A stretch of 64,000 nucleotides of DNA from Anthopleura xanthogrammica (GCA_964019055.1 OZ025211.1:13406082-13470081); one strand, 5' to 3'. Positions 30,489 to 42,917 are shown, counted from the stretch's first letter. Numbers and translations are program-made. Notes: generated from the letters alone by a model not told the origin.

Positions 30489-31477
30489 TCACTGTCACTG
30501 TCAGTTTTACTTTGACGTTATTGTGTTTTTACCAGCGCGCGGCTTTGTAGATTGCATGTTTACATCTAGATTCAAGTCGTTTCCCATTTTATCATGCTAG
30601 GAGCAGGAAAAATAGAACAACTTCTTATCCTTCGCCTATCTATTAGCAATATTCACCGAATAAGGCAGAATATTCTGAAATTAGCCGAAAATACGGGAGA
30701 ATACTGTAAGCTCTTTGTTATTTCAAGTTTGTTTACAATATAGTCTACTTCTCGCGAATTGCTGAGCGACAGCGTACTAGAATAGGAGTCTCATAAAGTT
30801 ATTTTTTTACCTTCTAAATAATAACTTAGGCCTTCTAGAGTAGTTTGACTTTAGATTACTGCTTGAAAAAAGAATAATCATGGGTTTATTGTGTTGTTTG
30901 TGTCGTACTATTGAAATCGACTGATCTTTGCCGACAGACCATTTGCTGAATTTTCAAAGAATTCCAAGCTTTTTATTTCCGCGATAAATTATTTACCCAA
31001 ACGAATTTCAGTGGAATATGATAATATAATATCTTAACTTTAACTGGAAAAAACTTGAGCCAATTATTTTATATAGCACATGCCAAAATATTTTTTTAAA
31101 CTTCCTCTACTTTTAGCATCGTAAAATGTATGGGTTAAAAAATGTTTTTTTTGTCTTGAAAAAGGACTCTGAGATAGCTAAAAATGCTCCTAATGGAAGT
31201 TAAGATGACAGTTAATAAGATTCAGGTGCTTTTATGTGTCTGAATTACTTTCCTTTGCCGACGCGAACCTCTGAAGTTGTCGATTTTTCCCTCCCGTCAC
31301 AGGGCCGAAATTCCGAAAACTGCATTTTTTCGTTTTTCTCGGAAACTAAGCGGTATTTTTCCAAACGAACTACACCATGATGCTATTTAGGTTAAGGCCT
31401 ATCTAAGGTTAGAATGTGAGCGAAATCTATTTTTCAACTGTTGCCACGAAATGTTTGATTTATGCTGACACCCCCTC
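30489..31477. repeat. Right TIR of the TTAA transposon
   Basis: This is an inverted copy of 24787-25903 without the hAT-type MITE. Exon 1 of the transposase starts about 90 bp inside it. Confidence 0.88.
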
Positions 31478-31589
31478 TTAATCGGTATTTATAATCAGTT
31501 ACAAATGAAAATAAATAAATACGTAGAGCAAGTGGTTACAGGAGAGCAGTAGGGGGAAACTAAATTCCCATGCTAAGACTACACTCTAC

Positions 31590-32025
31590 ACTCCTCACAT
31601 GGAGGAATTTATTTCTTGAAGTTCTTGACAAACATGCTCCATTAAGATCCAAGAGCGTAAAAAAAATAAACCTAATCTCCCATGGCTATCTAAGGAAATA
31701 AAGGAAAAGATGTTTGAAAGGGATCGATTAAAATGAATATTCTAGAAATGAGGTCAACATTGCATTACGTAAAGCCAAAGCTAACTATTATCGTTAATGA
31801 AAATCGTTAATGATATCCTTGGAGGTAAACAGAAAGATAGTCATGTCACTGAAATTAAATTTAACAATTATTCCATTACGTCTGCGGGTGCAATGGCAAA
31901 TCATTTTAACGATTATTTCACCAACATAGGTTCAGCTTTGGCCCAGGGCATCGAGAATAATGAAAGAGTAAATTTCAATGACTTTGTTAAAAAATCGAAG
32001 GGAAATTTTCATTTTAAGGGTTGTC
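31590..32025 (+). pseudogene. LINE-B fragment 1 (linker between endonuclease and RT)
   Basis: The + frames read FLEVLDKHAPLRSK, SRNEVNIALRKAKANYYR, then KIVNDILGGKQKDSHVTEI and MANHFNDYFTNIGSALAQ. This is the region between the endonuclease and the RT palm in CR1/Jockey-group LINEs. Stops and a frame break occur near 31730 and 31795. It ends at GNFHFK and the next expected residues resume at 40944. The endonuclease is missing. Confidence 0.7.
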
Positions 32026-32029
32026 CAAT

Positions 32030-32775
32030 ACGGTCGACCTGATACGGATCGTCAGTGCAGTTCACGATCCGTACGGTTCGTGAAACTCATTTATATGCAT
32101 AAAACAAGCATATTTTTATCTATGACTATGTACAACGTTTTACGGTAATCCTGTGTGATGTTCACCCTGTGGTAACCCTGTGGTAATTCCGATGATCCCT
32201 AACACACCCTTCAACCTTTGTACTAAAGACCTTACTTACACATTACTATAGCCGGGAATGGTAAAGGTTGAAGTTTTTAACTTTAACAAATTTAAGGGAT
32301 GAAGGGTAAAAAAAAATTGTACCCTACCACTTACAGATGGTACAATATGTACGAATCGTATGTATGGTACGAATTGAGAGCTATCTTGGCAAAAAAGTCT
32401 TCGTGCAATCCGTGAAAATTCATGAATGGGCTTCCTGTGTTATGGGCTTGACTCAACTCAACTTGGCCCTCACCATCCGTACGATCCGTATGGATCGTAC
32501 AAACCGCGCATCTAATTATCATTTCGTGCATTTCGTGCAATCTGTTAAAATTCATGAATAGGCTTCCTGTGTTATGGGCTTGACTCAAGTCAACTGGAAC
32601 CTCACCATCCCTACGATCCGTACGGATCGCACGAACCGTGCATCTAATTATCATTTCGTGCAATCCGTGAAAATTCATGAATGGGCTTCCTGTGTTATGG
32701 GCTTAACTCAAGTCAACTGGGCCCTCACGATCCGTATGGATCGTACGTCTCGTGCAATCCGTGAACCTAATGAAT
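32030..32775. repeat. ~121-135-bp satellite with GATCCGTA palindromes
   Basis: At least three units share AATCCGTGAAAATTCATGAA, GGGCTTCCTGTGTTATGGGC and self-complementary GATCCGTACGGATC-type cores. Units start near 32402, 32537 and 32658, with partial ones on both sides. Translations (VKIHEWASCVMGLTQ) merely follow the repeat. Confidence 0.8.
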
Positions 32776-32875
32776 GGAGTACTTTTGTTACATGGAAACT
32801 TCAACTATATATATCTTTACCATCTTCGCGATTTGTACAAGTAAGATCCTGCATCTATGATGGCTGCAGATAACC

Positions 32876-33300
32876 TAAAGCAATGTAGTCCAGTAAAGGG
32901 AAGTTGACATTATTTGTTTACGTTTTCAAAGCTCTTCTTTCGAACATGGTCATTTGAGGATTGTAAGTTTCCTCGGCGCTCAACATAGTATACAAACGAC
33001 GTAATAGTTATAACACTTGGAATATTGTGATATGAGCTGATTGCTAGGACAGAATGTCAATAAATAAGGTCCTAGTCCGGCAGTCGAAATATTTAATAAA
33101 AATCACTAGTTAATGTAGTGAAGTAAAAGCGAGATGACCTTGTTTAGGTTTTCAAAACTATTCTGATGAACGTGATCACTCGGGGATTCGACAGTTATTA
33201 ATATTTTTGTGATCTGAACTGATTGCTGGACATCCAGCCTCTAGAAATACTTCATGTGCGGCAGTCGCCCAGGTTCTAATGTCCAGGGTAACTGCGAAGT
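32876..33300. repeat. Diverged ~235-bp tandem duplication
   Basis: 32876-33090 and 33110-33290 align in order: AATGTAGT-AGTAAA, GTTTTCAAA, GAACATGGTCATTTGAGGATT / GAACGTGATCACTCGGGGATT, GCTGATTGCTAGGAC / ACTGATTGCTGGAC and CCGGCAGTCG / GCGGCAGTCG. No coding is seen. Confidence 0.55.
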
Positions 33301-35010
33301 AAAAATTTATTAAAAAATCAACAATGAAGGGCCATGTTTTTTCCAGAAAAATAAGGGGGAGGGTCATCACAATTTCTTTCTGCTTGAGATGAAAATCTCC
33401 AGTCCTCAGTCCTCCCCCTCATTAAACATGTACTGTGCCTTAGACTGACTAGTGTGATATGTTCTCTCTTTTACATATTAAAATATAAAGTATTGAAATT
33501 CTTTTGGCCTTTTGGTTTGCATAAAGGAAGGAGTTCCATATATATGTTCTGATAAATTTATGGAAATATGTGAAAAAAATATGTTTTAAAATAATGTGAA
33601 ATGGGTATAGTTTTCCCAATGGAATACAGAACTTTTGAGCTCGAACGTTTGATAAACAAGCTCAAATTGATAGAAAATTTTTAGCAGTTATGGATTCTTT
33701 TCTAAATGAACCTTAGAATGCATTTATTGTAAGACAGATATTTACAATTTTTAGAAATCACTGCAGTCTGTTTCACGTGTATATGGAAAACACATTTTAG
33801 CTTGTCCGATGTGAGTGGGATAATGCAGGATCGGGGTATTATTATATATAGGGGGCTATTTTTGGTTATTATTATCCAACCTTGAACTAAGGTTTAAATG
33901 TACACTTATATTGTTGATTGAAATTGAATTCTGTGCTTAGTTTGAATCTTCTTGTTGAAAGAGGTAATGAAAATAAAATGTCATATCTTCAACTACCAAT
34001 CGCAATATTCTGGTTTGTTTACCTTAATTTCTCTGAAGTTAAACTCAGCTAGAATGCACACAAAACAAAAGGGGTTACCATGGAATTGAGTTTTATCATC
34101 ATTTATTAGTGAAACATATATTTAACAGGTTGAATGACTTCACTCTATGACTGTAACATTTATGGCATTAAAATGGAATAAAATATACAGAATATTGTTT
34201 AAGCAAAATATGTACAGGCCAGGGTTATTCAATATTAAGACCTCTCTACCTTTCATACCATGTAATTGCAATCTTGGGAGTTAATTAATTTTTCATATAC
34301 AAGTACTATAAATATATGTATATCAAAAAAGAACTAGTACTTTCTAGAATACATGTTTTGGTGTGTATATATAATACTGTATTTAGTATTAATAAAGTAA
34401 GAATAATTAAGTATTAAGTATTTTAAATATATACTAGTTTTTCATAGTTAACATTGGTATTGAGGAAGCAGTTTTTGAATTTATACAAATATGCAACCAG
34501 GTCCATTGATTGCATACCAGGTTTGTTGCTCTGGGTTAACATTTGTACCAAAGCAAAAATTATTTGAAGTGGCTATGGTATACATTGTGTGCACTGTGCA
34601 CTGCGCTTGAAGCCAAAAAATATATACTCAAAGAAACTTAAAGCTTTCAGAGTGACAAAAGCTAGATTATAAGTTGTTAGTATGGATGTACGAATGGAAA
34701 TAAGTATGTTATATTATCTGTTATATTTATACCTAGAGAAAATTTAAAACGATACATAAAGAAGTCTTTTATTGTTATATTTTGGGTAAGAAAACTGTAA
34801 AGTGATTTTTAAAGAGCTTATACATTTTAAAAAATCCCCTGGATTCCCCTACACAGCACATGCCTTGTGGATGGGAACTTCATTCTACTGAAACTGATAT
34901 ATTAGTTTATGTAATGTGTGAGTCAATATGAACCCCAACCCCTTCCCCACCCCGGGACAAGGTGGGGTTACAAGGAGAAATGTGGGGGATTTGTTATGAG
35001 CCTTGAAATG
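33301..35010. other. AT-rich stretch without recognised features
   Basis: I find no ORF above 70 codons with a family resemblance and no clear repeat in this stretch. It ends at the TTAA of fold-back element 2. Confidence 0.45.
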
Positions 35011-35014
35011 TTAA

Positions 35015-37164
35015 GAGCCTGTCCATGAGAGGACCAGGCAGACGTGATACATGCCATCTCTCCGATTTCAATGAAACTTGGCACAAAGAAAGGCTTCACT
35101 CACAAACTCAACATGCCAAAATATTTTGGAATTCGGAATTATCCGGGGGGAGTTAGACCACCCCCCTGCTTTTTTTCCAAAAATCTCAAAAAATTCACCC
35201 TGCAAAATGGAAAAAGTGAAGACCTCCCAAACTCTCAGAATTCAACAGATTTTATTTTGACTGGACATGAGTATACTTACATCTTTTGTCAATCCATGAC
35301 AGGAGTTTGCAGTGGTTTGATTGAAGCCTTGTCAATCAGCAGACGTTAATAATTAACCCTATAAAATAACATGCCAAAATAGGCCAATTTGATGACCAAA
35401 TATCTCCAATGGCCAAGGCTATATTCAAATGACAACACCAACACCGTTTAACTCTATGGTTGGTCTAAGGAATTCAAGAATAAAATTATTGGGAACTCTA
35501 AATTTCTTTGCGCAGGCCGTGCTTGAAACCTGTCATTGAGAGCAATAATATTTTCTCCAAATCGTCAAACTACGATGGCAAGATGAGAATTTTGGTGCAT
35601 TTCCAACCGTTTTTCCAACTCTTTTGCATGTTTACTTAATCATTGGACTCCCTGAGAGGTTCAAAAACAGTGAAACTCCGATATAATTAGAGATAAGGCC
35701 ATTTTTTTTCGAAAAACAGCGTCAACTTATCACTTTGTAAATGATGATTCTTCCGAAAAAGCTCGATATTTTCGATATCTAAGTACATAAATGAAATCGT
35801 TGAATATATGCCATAACTTAGCATTATAATAAAGATTTGTATTATATTTATTCTAAATTTTGGTCGGCGGCTGAAGGGTTGACAAGTACAAGTGAGTGAA
35901 AATCTACGCTTACGTGACAATGTTGACATTATGCATTTTGATGGCATTTGGCTTCGCATAACAATATCAAGAACGGCTTTCTAAAATTGTATAGTGGATT
36001 ACTTCAGTAACATGGAAGCTGTTTCCTTGGATCAACTATGTATCAATCAATAAATTTTTTTATACTTACATCAGGCCCTCTTGCAGTGTGCTAAAGTGGC
36101 TGCTGTATTTCAAAGGACCGTCGGTCGTTCGATAGTCTTATAGCGAAGCATTCCTTTCGGCGAAGTGCAAAACAACACAAAATTTGATGAATATACACAT
36201 CATATATCTTCCTCTTTACTACCTAAGAAAACTACCGACCATATTCCTAGATTGCTACGGTATACTTTGCTTTGCTATGAAATCCGAGCAAAATTCGAGC
36301 ATCTCATGGCGTGACTGAGCCTGTGGTCAGCGGACGTCACACAGGAAACCCGCCGGTCAATGTGCATAAAATCGCTTGTTATAGGGAAAACACGTGAGTT
36401 GGACTTAATGCATTTTAATGCATTTTAAAGCAATGTCTCAACTGTTATGTTCATTTGCAAGGCATTGTACTATTCAATGTAGTCTTTCATCTAGACAGTA
36501 TCGTGGAGAACAAAATGAGCTTCGCCCTCTTATTTCATGTTCTAGCAATCCTCATCTTAGACAATTGAAAGTTGCCCAAGGAAGTGTTTCCTCTGAAAAG
36601 GAGCTAATACTTGCGCGAGTGGGCCTATTTGATGAAGCCGGCACTGATCATGACTTAACAATTTTGCCCAAAACACCGAGATGAAATAGCTTATCAAGTC
36701 CAGGGCCTCAAAAAAGTGTCAGCATTCTCTACATGGTGAACGTAAAGGAAAGCCTGAAAGGGGAGTTAACCTACAAATGGCCAAGGATATCAAATCCAAA
36801 TGGAATGTGATCGTCCCTATTTGTGTAGGTAATAGGAAATATGTCATTTGTATTCTAACTACAAGGTATCAGGCTTTCTTTTGGTTAATTGATTTACCGT
36901 AAATCCTTTATTAAGTCCCCCGGGGGGCTTATTTATTTCAGGCACGTTTGAGAGGGGGGCTTATTTGAGAGGGTGGACTTAAAAGAGAGGGGGACTTAAT
37001 AAATTTCTCCCTTTAAAGGGGGGGGGGCTTATTAGATAGGGGGGGCGTATTTGAGGAGGGGCTTAATAGTGGATTTACGGTATATTTTCCTGAAAAGGCA
37101 ACTCTGCTCTTTATGGGTTTCCTGTAGTTTGAGATCGGCCTGGTTTCTTTTTCTTCACACGGGG
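35015..37164. repeat. Left arm of fold-back element 2
   Basis: This is an inverted match to 37733-39884. It carries short ORFs at 35044-35349 and 36418-36684; the latter is mirrored exactly at 38214-38480. They are conserved because the DNA is duplicated, and no known family is matched. Confidence 0.9.
36895..37082. mobile_element. TACCGTAAATCC MITE in left arm
   Basis: The ends TACCGTAAATCCTTTATTAAG and its inverted form (GGGGCTTAATAGTGGATTTACGGTA region) enclose GGGGGCTTATT repeats. A mirror copy at 37815-38003 shows it was present before, or spread with, the arm duplication. A diverged piece sits at 53337-53400. Confidence 0.65.
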
Positions 37165-37732
37165 TCCCTGTGTTCTAAATATAATCTAACCCCTTCTTAC
37201 AGCCACCCCGTCAATATGTCCACGCTGATAACCTCAATTTGCCCCAGCAACTGGAGATCGCACTTATGATGCGATTTTCGCACTTATACAAGATAACCCA
37301 TGGCGCACAATGGCTATTGTTTCATGGACTTTTCTCGTTAAGAAGATTTTAACTCAATTATGATTGTTGAATATTCATATGATACTGAGCTTATCGGTGA
37401 TTGGTCAGGTATTTGGACTCTGGGGAATTTGGCTTTCCTTAACATAATGTCAATCAAAACTGAAATTTATGCAGATGTCAATCAAAATGACGTTGAAGCC
37501 AGTTTAGGTTTACATACCTGTTAATCATAAAGTATTACAAAAAATGCTTAGTTGAAAAAAGAAAAGCATTTATTAAAAAAACCGATAGATGGAACATAGT
37601 GTTGTAAGCGAACGTAATAATAAAGCATTCTGTTTGTCAAAGCGCGAGGTTTGTTACGACAACCACCTTTACTCTAGTCGGACATAAACTTTACACCTCA
37701 CTAAAAAAACTTTTAACTTTGATATTTTTGAA
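37165..37732. other. Unique spacer of fold-back element 2
   Basis: The 568 bp between the arms have no conserved ORF and no recognised domain. Confidence 0.6.
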
Positions 37733-39884
37733 CCCCGTGTGAAGAAAAAGAAACCAGGCCGATCTCAAACTACAGGAAACCCATAAAGAGCAGAGTTGCC
37801 TTTTCAGGAAAATATACCGTAAATCCACTATTAAGCCCCTCCTCAAATACGCCCCCCCTATCTAATAAGCCCCCCCCCCCTTTAAAGGGAGAAATTTATT
37901 AAGTCCCCCTCTCTTTTAAGTCCACCCTCTCAAATAAGCCCCCCTCTCAAACGTGCCTGAAATAAATAAGCCCCCCGGGGGACTTAATAAAGGATTTACG
38001 GTAAATCAATTAACCAAAAGAAAGCCTGATACCTTGTAGTTAGAATACAAATGACATATTTCCTATTACCTACACAAATAGGGACGATCACATTCCATTT
38101 GGATTTGATATCCTTGGCCATTTGTAGGTTAACTCCCCTTTCAGGCTTTCCTTTACGTTCACCATGTAGAGAATGCTGACACTTTTTTGAGGCCCTGGAC
38201 TTGATAAGCTATTTCATCTCGGTGTTTTGGGCAAAATTGTTAAGTCATGATCAGTGCCGGCTTCATCAAATAGGCCCACTCGCGCAAGTATTAGCTCCTT
38301 TTCAGAGGAAACACTTCCTTGGGCAACTTTCAATTGTCTAAGATGAGGATTGCTAGAACATGAAATAAGAGGGCGAAGCTCATTTTGTTCTCCACGATAC
38401 TGTCTAGATGAAAGACTACATTGAATAGTACAATGCCTTGCAAATGAACATAACAGTTGAGACATTGCTTTAAAATGCATTAAAATGCATTAAGTCCAAC
38501 TCACGTGTTTTCCCTATAACAAGCGATTTTATGCACATTGACTGGCGGGTTTCCTGTGTGACGTCCGCTGACCACAGGCTCAGTCACGCCATGAGATGCT
38601 CGAATTTTGCTCGGATTTCATAGCAAAGCAAAGTATACCGTAGCAATCTAGGAATATGGTCGGTAGTTTTCTTAGGTAGTAAAGAGGAAGATATATGATG
38701 TGTATATTCATCAAATTTTGTGTTGTTTTGCCCTTCGCCGAAAGGAATGCTTCGCTATAAGACTATCGAACGACCGACGGTCCTTTGAAATACAGCAGCC
38801 ACTTTAGCACACTGCAAGAGGGCCTGATGTAAGTATAAAAAAATTTATTGATTGATACATAGTTGATCCAAGGAAACAGCTTCCATGTTACTGAAGTAAT
38901 CCACTATACAATTTTAGAAAGCCGTTCTTGATATTGTTATGCGAAGCCAAATGCCATCAAAATGCATAATGTCAACATTGTCACGTAAGCGTAGATTTTC
39001 ACTCACTTGTACTTGTCAACCCTTCAGCCGCCGACCAAAATTTAGAATAAATATAATACAAATCTTTATTATAATGCTAAGTTATGGCATATATTCAACG
39101 ATTTCATTTATGTACTTAGATATCGAAAATATCGAGCTTTTTCGGAAGAATCATCATTTACAAAGTGATAAGTTGACGCTGTTTTTCGAAAAAAAATGGC
39201 CTTATCTCTAATTATATCGGAGTTTCACTGTTTTTGAACCTCTCAGGGAGTCCAATGATTAAGTAAACATGCAAAAGAGTTGGAAAAACGGTTGGAAATG
39301 CACCAAAATTCTCATCTTGCCATCGTAGTTTGACGATTTGGAGAAAATATTATTGCTCTCAATGACAGGTTTCAAGCACGGCCTGCGCAAAGAAATTTAG
39401 AGGTCCCAATAATTTTATTCTTGAATTCCTTAGACCAACCATAGAGTTAAACGGTGATGGTGTTGTCATTTGAATATAGCCTTGGCCATTGGAGATATTT
39501 GGTCATCAAATTGGCCTATTTTGGCATGTTATTTTATAGGGTTAATTATTAACGTCTGCTGATTGACAAGGCTTCAATCAAACCACTGCAAACTCCTGTC
39601 ATGGATTGACAAAAGATGTAAGTATACTCATGTCCAGTCAAAATAAAATCTGTTGAATTCTGAGAGTTTGGGAGGTCTTCACTTTTTCCATTTTGCAGGG
39701 TGAATTTTTTGAGATTTTTGGAAAAAAAGCAGGGGGGGTGGTCTAACTCCCCCCGGATAATTCCGAATTCCGAAATATTTTGGCATGTTGAGTTTTTGAG
39801 TGAAGCCTTTCTTTGTGCCAAGTTTCATTGAAATCGGAGAGATGGCATGTATCACGTCTGCCTGGTCCTCTCATGGACAGGCTC
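37733..39884. repeat. Right arm of fold-back element 2
   Basis: This is an inverted copy of the left arm, including the mirrored MITE at 37815-38003. In this arm a longer A/T run shifts the frame of the short ORF found near the terminus in the other arms, which speaks against that ORF being a gene. Confidence 0.9.
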
Positions 39885-40243
39885 TTAAGCCAGTAGTAGT
39901 CCATTATCAATTCATTTAGACTATGCTATCCAATATTTTAAACTTTTTTGTTATTTGATATAATATTTGGCTAAACCTTTAATTCTATGGTTCAACGGTA
40001 CTTATAATCCCTTGATCCACCAATTCTTTGTTTTGTTATGTTCAAGGAAAATGTTCAATTACAAATTGTGATTCATGTCAAGTCTTTTCATCTGTTTTAA
40101 AACGATAGGATTATTAGAAATTAACGCTATTTATACCCTGTTTTGTTTAAACGAGAAGTTTTCCTTTTCTTCAGTATATAGTTATAAGGAAATGTCTGTT
40201 AACGTCACGAATTAAATGATATCTGAAAAACCAATACAACCGT

Positions 40244-40931
40244 GAGTCATAAATTTACGTTGATTCTTGTCCCAATGATCCACTGTACGTGATAGTTGTG
40301 TTGATATTCGAGCGAAGTCTATTATACTATTTTGAATGGTTACTTGTGATTTTGATGTAAGATGATCACGATACAATACTATTTTGAATGTTTTCTTGTC
40401 CCAATGATCCACTGTGATAGTTGTGTTGATATTCGAGCGAGGTCTATTACGATGGATTAGCTTTTGAAAACGACGCAATTCATATATTATTTTGAATGGT
40501 TTCTTGTGATTTTGATGTGAGATGATCACGATTCTTGTGTTGATATTCGAGCGAGGTCTATTACGATAGATTAGCTTTTGAAAACGACGCTATTCATATA
40601 TTATTTTGAATGGTTTCTTGTGATTTTGATGTGAGATGATCACGATTCTTGTGTTGATATTCGAGCGAGGTCTATTACGACAGATTAGCTTTTGAAAATG
40701 ACGCAATTCATATATTGTTTTTAATGGTTTCTTGTGATTTTGATGTGAGATGATCACGATTCTTGTGTTGATATTCGAGCGAGGTCTATTACGACAGATT
40801 AGCTTTTGAAAACGACGCAATTCATATATTATTTTGAATGGTTTCTTGTGATTTTGATGTGAGATGATCACGATTCTTGTGTTGATATTCGAGCGAGGTC
40901 TATTACGACAGATTAGCTTTTGAAAACGACA
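40244..40931. repeat. 114-bp satellite, open in frame
   Basis: GATGATCACGATTCTTG recurs at 40521, 40635, 40749 and 40863, an exact period of 114 bp; diverged half-units precede it. Because 114 is a multiple of three, the minus strand stays open as 38-residue repeats (SHQNHKKPFKIIYELRRFQ, KLICRNRPRSNINT). I see no evidence that it is translated. Confidence 0.88.
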
Positions 40932-40943
40932 TGACTACGTAAC

Positions 40944-41565
40944 AGCAGCAAAAATTTATAAATTTCTTTGTTCTTTGTCGGTATCTAAGTCTACTGGCAT
41001 TGATAATATATCAGCAAAAGTCTTGAAATTATCACCACCAGTTATTTCTCAATCATTGACAACAATTATTAATGCCTCGATTGCTTCTCAGACCTTTCCA
41101 GCAGAATGGAAAATAGCTAGGGTTATTCCATTACACAAAAAAGGCCCACGTGACATGCTTGATAATTATAGACCCATATCAATCCTTCCAGTGATAAGTA
41201 AAATCTATGAAAAACTATTGTATGAGCAGTTGATTGAATATCTTGACACAGAGAATATTTTGTCTGATCACCAATTCGGATTTAGACGTCAACATTCAAC
41301 TGCGTCAGCTGTACTTGATTGTACTAATGAATGGTATATCAACATGGATCGTGGCGTCTTTTACTTGGTAGTATTTCTTGACCTGAAGAAGGCTTTTGAC
41401 ACCGTAAATCATGAGTTCCTGCTGGCTAAGCTCGTGGCTTATGGTGTCAAAGGAAATTCTCTGAATCTACTCAGTTCTTACTTAAAAGATTTAAAGCAAA
41501 CATGTCAGGTAAATGGGAGTTATTCTAATCAGGGACAAATATGGTGTGGCATTCCACAAGGTTAA
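40944..41565 (+). pseudogene. LINE-B fragment 2 (RT fingers and palm)
   Basis: It opens VTAAKIYKFLCSLSVSKSTG and carries FPAEWKIARVIPLHKKG, NYRPISILPVISKIYEK, FGFRRQHSTASAV, VFLDLKKAFDTVNHEFLL (first catalytic Asp) and ends WCGIPQG. The frame is open for about 196 codons. Sequence then leaves the LINE at TAATAATAG and resumes SILG near 42917. It continues fragment 1, from which it is separated by about 8.9 kb. Inactive because it is broken. Confidence 0.8.
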
Positions 41566-42470
41566 TAATAGTCTTCATTGGTATAGATAAACTCAACAGA
41601 CGTGAGTTTTTACAAAAAAATAGAATAAAGGTTCAATATAATATATTAGTGTAAGAAATTATCATATATATATATTCTCTAGAGCTTTTCCGCGTAAGAC
41701 CAACCAAGAAGAAGAAACAAACAGTTAAAGAAGTCACTTTTGAAGCTCAAAAGGCCCACACCAAAATGTGCGAGCAAGCAACCACAAGCATGGCCTTTAT
41801 GACGAAAGTGCTGGAAAAGCTCGATCACAAATTAGATGATCTGTAAGCCTATATAAACTATACTAATACAAAATTAAGGTTATATTAGACTTACAATACT
41901 AGAGATGAGAGTGTAAATTGAGAACTGAGAAACCCAAAAGTTACGTTGCTCTCAAATACAGTTGATGTTATTATATCACGGTCCTCAAGAATTAGTTTTT
42001 GTTTTGATAGGTTTCCAGAAGGTGCGACTTTCACATTGGAACGAAGAATGATGCCTAATAAATTTGTTATTTGGATATATTTGTTATGTGTTGTATAAGG
42101 TTGAAGCTTAATGCGGGTCATGGTTATTCATGTTTTCTTGAACCTTAACCCTAATATCCTAGCGCACGTCAGGTTTTGTTTTCTCCTTTTTATATATAAA
42201 ACATGTCAGCTTATATTTTGGATGAAGACTGCGACAATACAGTTGAAATACGTCAAATCTTGCAAAAAAAAACGTCTACAAGAGTTCGATAAAACCTTAA
42301 AAACTTTTACGGTATTTGATGTTTGTTGTTTAGGGAATAAAACGATGTTACAGCACGTGAAAACTAATAATTAGCATATCTAAAGTCACAAAGTGCATAT
42401 TTGCATGTCTACGGCTAAAGATTGGTCTTATGCGGAAAAGCTCATCTATATTCTATATATATAATACATA
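41566..42470. other. Insert between LINE-B fragments, non-RT part
   Basis: Probably this is the 3' untranslated part of the minus-strand LINE-C insertion plus other material. A + strand open stretch at 41692-41846 follows an acceptor-like TATTCTCTAG and reads FRVRPTKKKKQTVKEVTFEA, then MCEQATTSMAFMTKVLEKLD to a stop. It could be a terminal exon, but no family is recognised. Confidence 0.35.
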
Positions 42471-42917
42471 CTATACAAATTTAAATAGACATCTATTAAT
42501 GAAAGTGTTTTTAAAACGTTCTGTGTTCGTCCTTGGGAGCTGGTCAAAGTGGAGATCCCAACAGCAGGGGTTTTCTTGAAATGTTATTCCAAGTAACTTA
42601 AGCCAGTTCTTACGTTCAATGTCGGGTATCGATGGTGGAGTAGGCTCAGTAGTCTTGCCATGATCTATCAGCATCTCGGACGTCTTTGAGAGGTTTAAAG
42701 TCATCCTGTTGCTCGTAGCCCAACATTTCATACTATTGACTTCTTCTATTGCTGTGCCAGTGTTGTTGTTGCTGATAGGTATGCTAATCGTGATATCGTC
42801 AGCGTATTTCACCATAAGGTTTCTCCTGGGATTAGTCAGCGTGATGTCATTGACCATTAACGAGAACATAATGGGGCCTAGGACTGTTCCTGTGGTACTC
42901 CTCTATTGATATCTAAT
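42471..42917 (-). pseudogene. LINE-C fragment (RT palm)
   Basis: The minus strand reads DINRGVPQ, then after a one-base shift TVLGPIMFSLMVNDITL, KYADDITISIPI (catalytic Asp pair), NRMTLNLSKTSEML and WLKLLGITFQENPCCWDLH. These are the RT motifs 4 to 7 of a LINE distinct from LINE-A and LINE-B. It is truncated on both sides of the RT. It interrupts LINE-B between its GIPQG and SILGP codons. Confidence 0.72.

Larger units (their letters stand above)
24783..31481 (-). mobile_element. TTAA-flanked DNA transposon with ~1-kb TIRs (core 24787-31477)
   Basis: The ends GAGGGGATGTCAGCATAAAT (24787) and the complement of GAGGGGGTGTCAGCATAAAT (ending 31477) are bordered by TTAA on both sides. TIRs run 24787-25903 and 30489-31477. 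A minus-strand multi-exon transposase gene fills the interior. TTAA duplication plus this protein suggests Sola3 or Kolobok rather than piggyBac (inference). Confidence 0.85.
35011..39888. mobile_element. TTAA-flanked fold-back element 2 (core 35015-39884)
   Basis: It has the same GAGCCTGTCC ends as element 1, with TTAA at 35011-35014 and 39885-39888. Arms of 2150 and 2152 bp (35015-37164 and 37733-39884) are inverted and nearly identical, around a 568-bp unique spacer. No transposase is encoded, so it depends on an enzyme made elsewhere. Its arms are far more alike than those of element 1. Confidence 0.92.

Noticed and set aside
24783..31481. piggyBac as the family of the TTAA transposon
   Set aside because: TTAA fits, but the long TIRs, the GAG ends and the NAGCYH/GKGSCD motifs do not resemble piggyBac; the family was left open.
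36418..36684. 88-codon ORF mirrored exactly at 38214-38480
   Set aside because: The identity follows from the near-identical fold-back arms; element 1 does not keep the frame.
40244..40931. CRISPR array
   Set aside because: The units are contiguous and near-identical with no unique spacers, and the genome is eukaryotic. The same holds for the satellites at 2371, 51665 and 60266.
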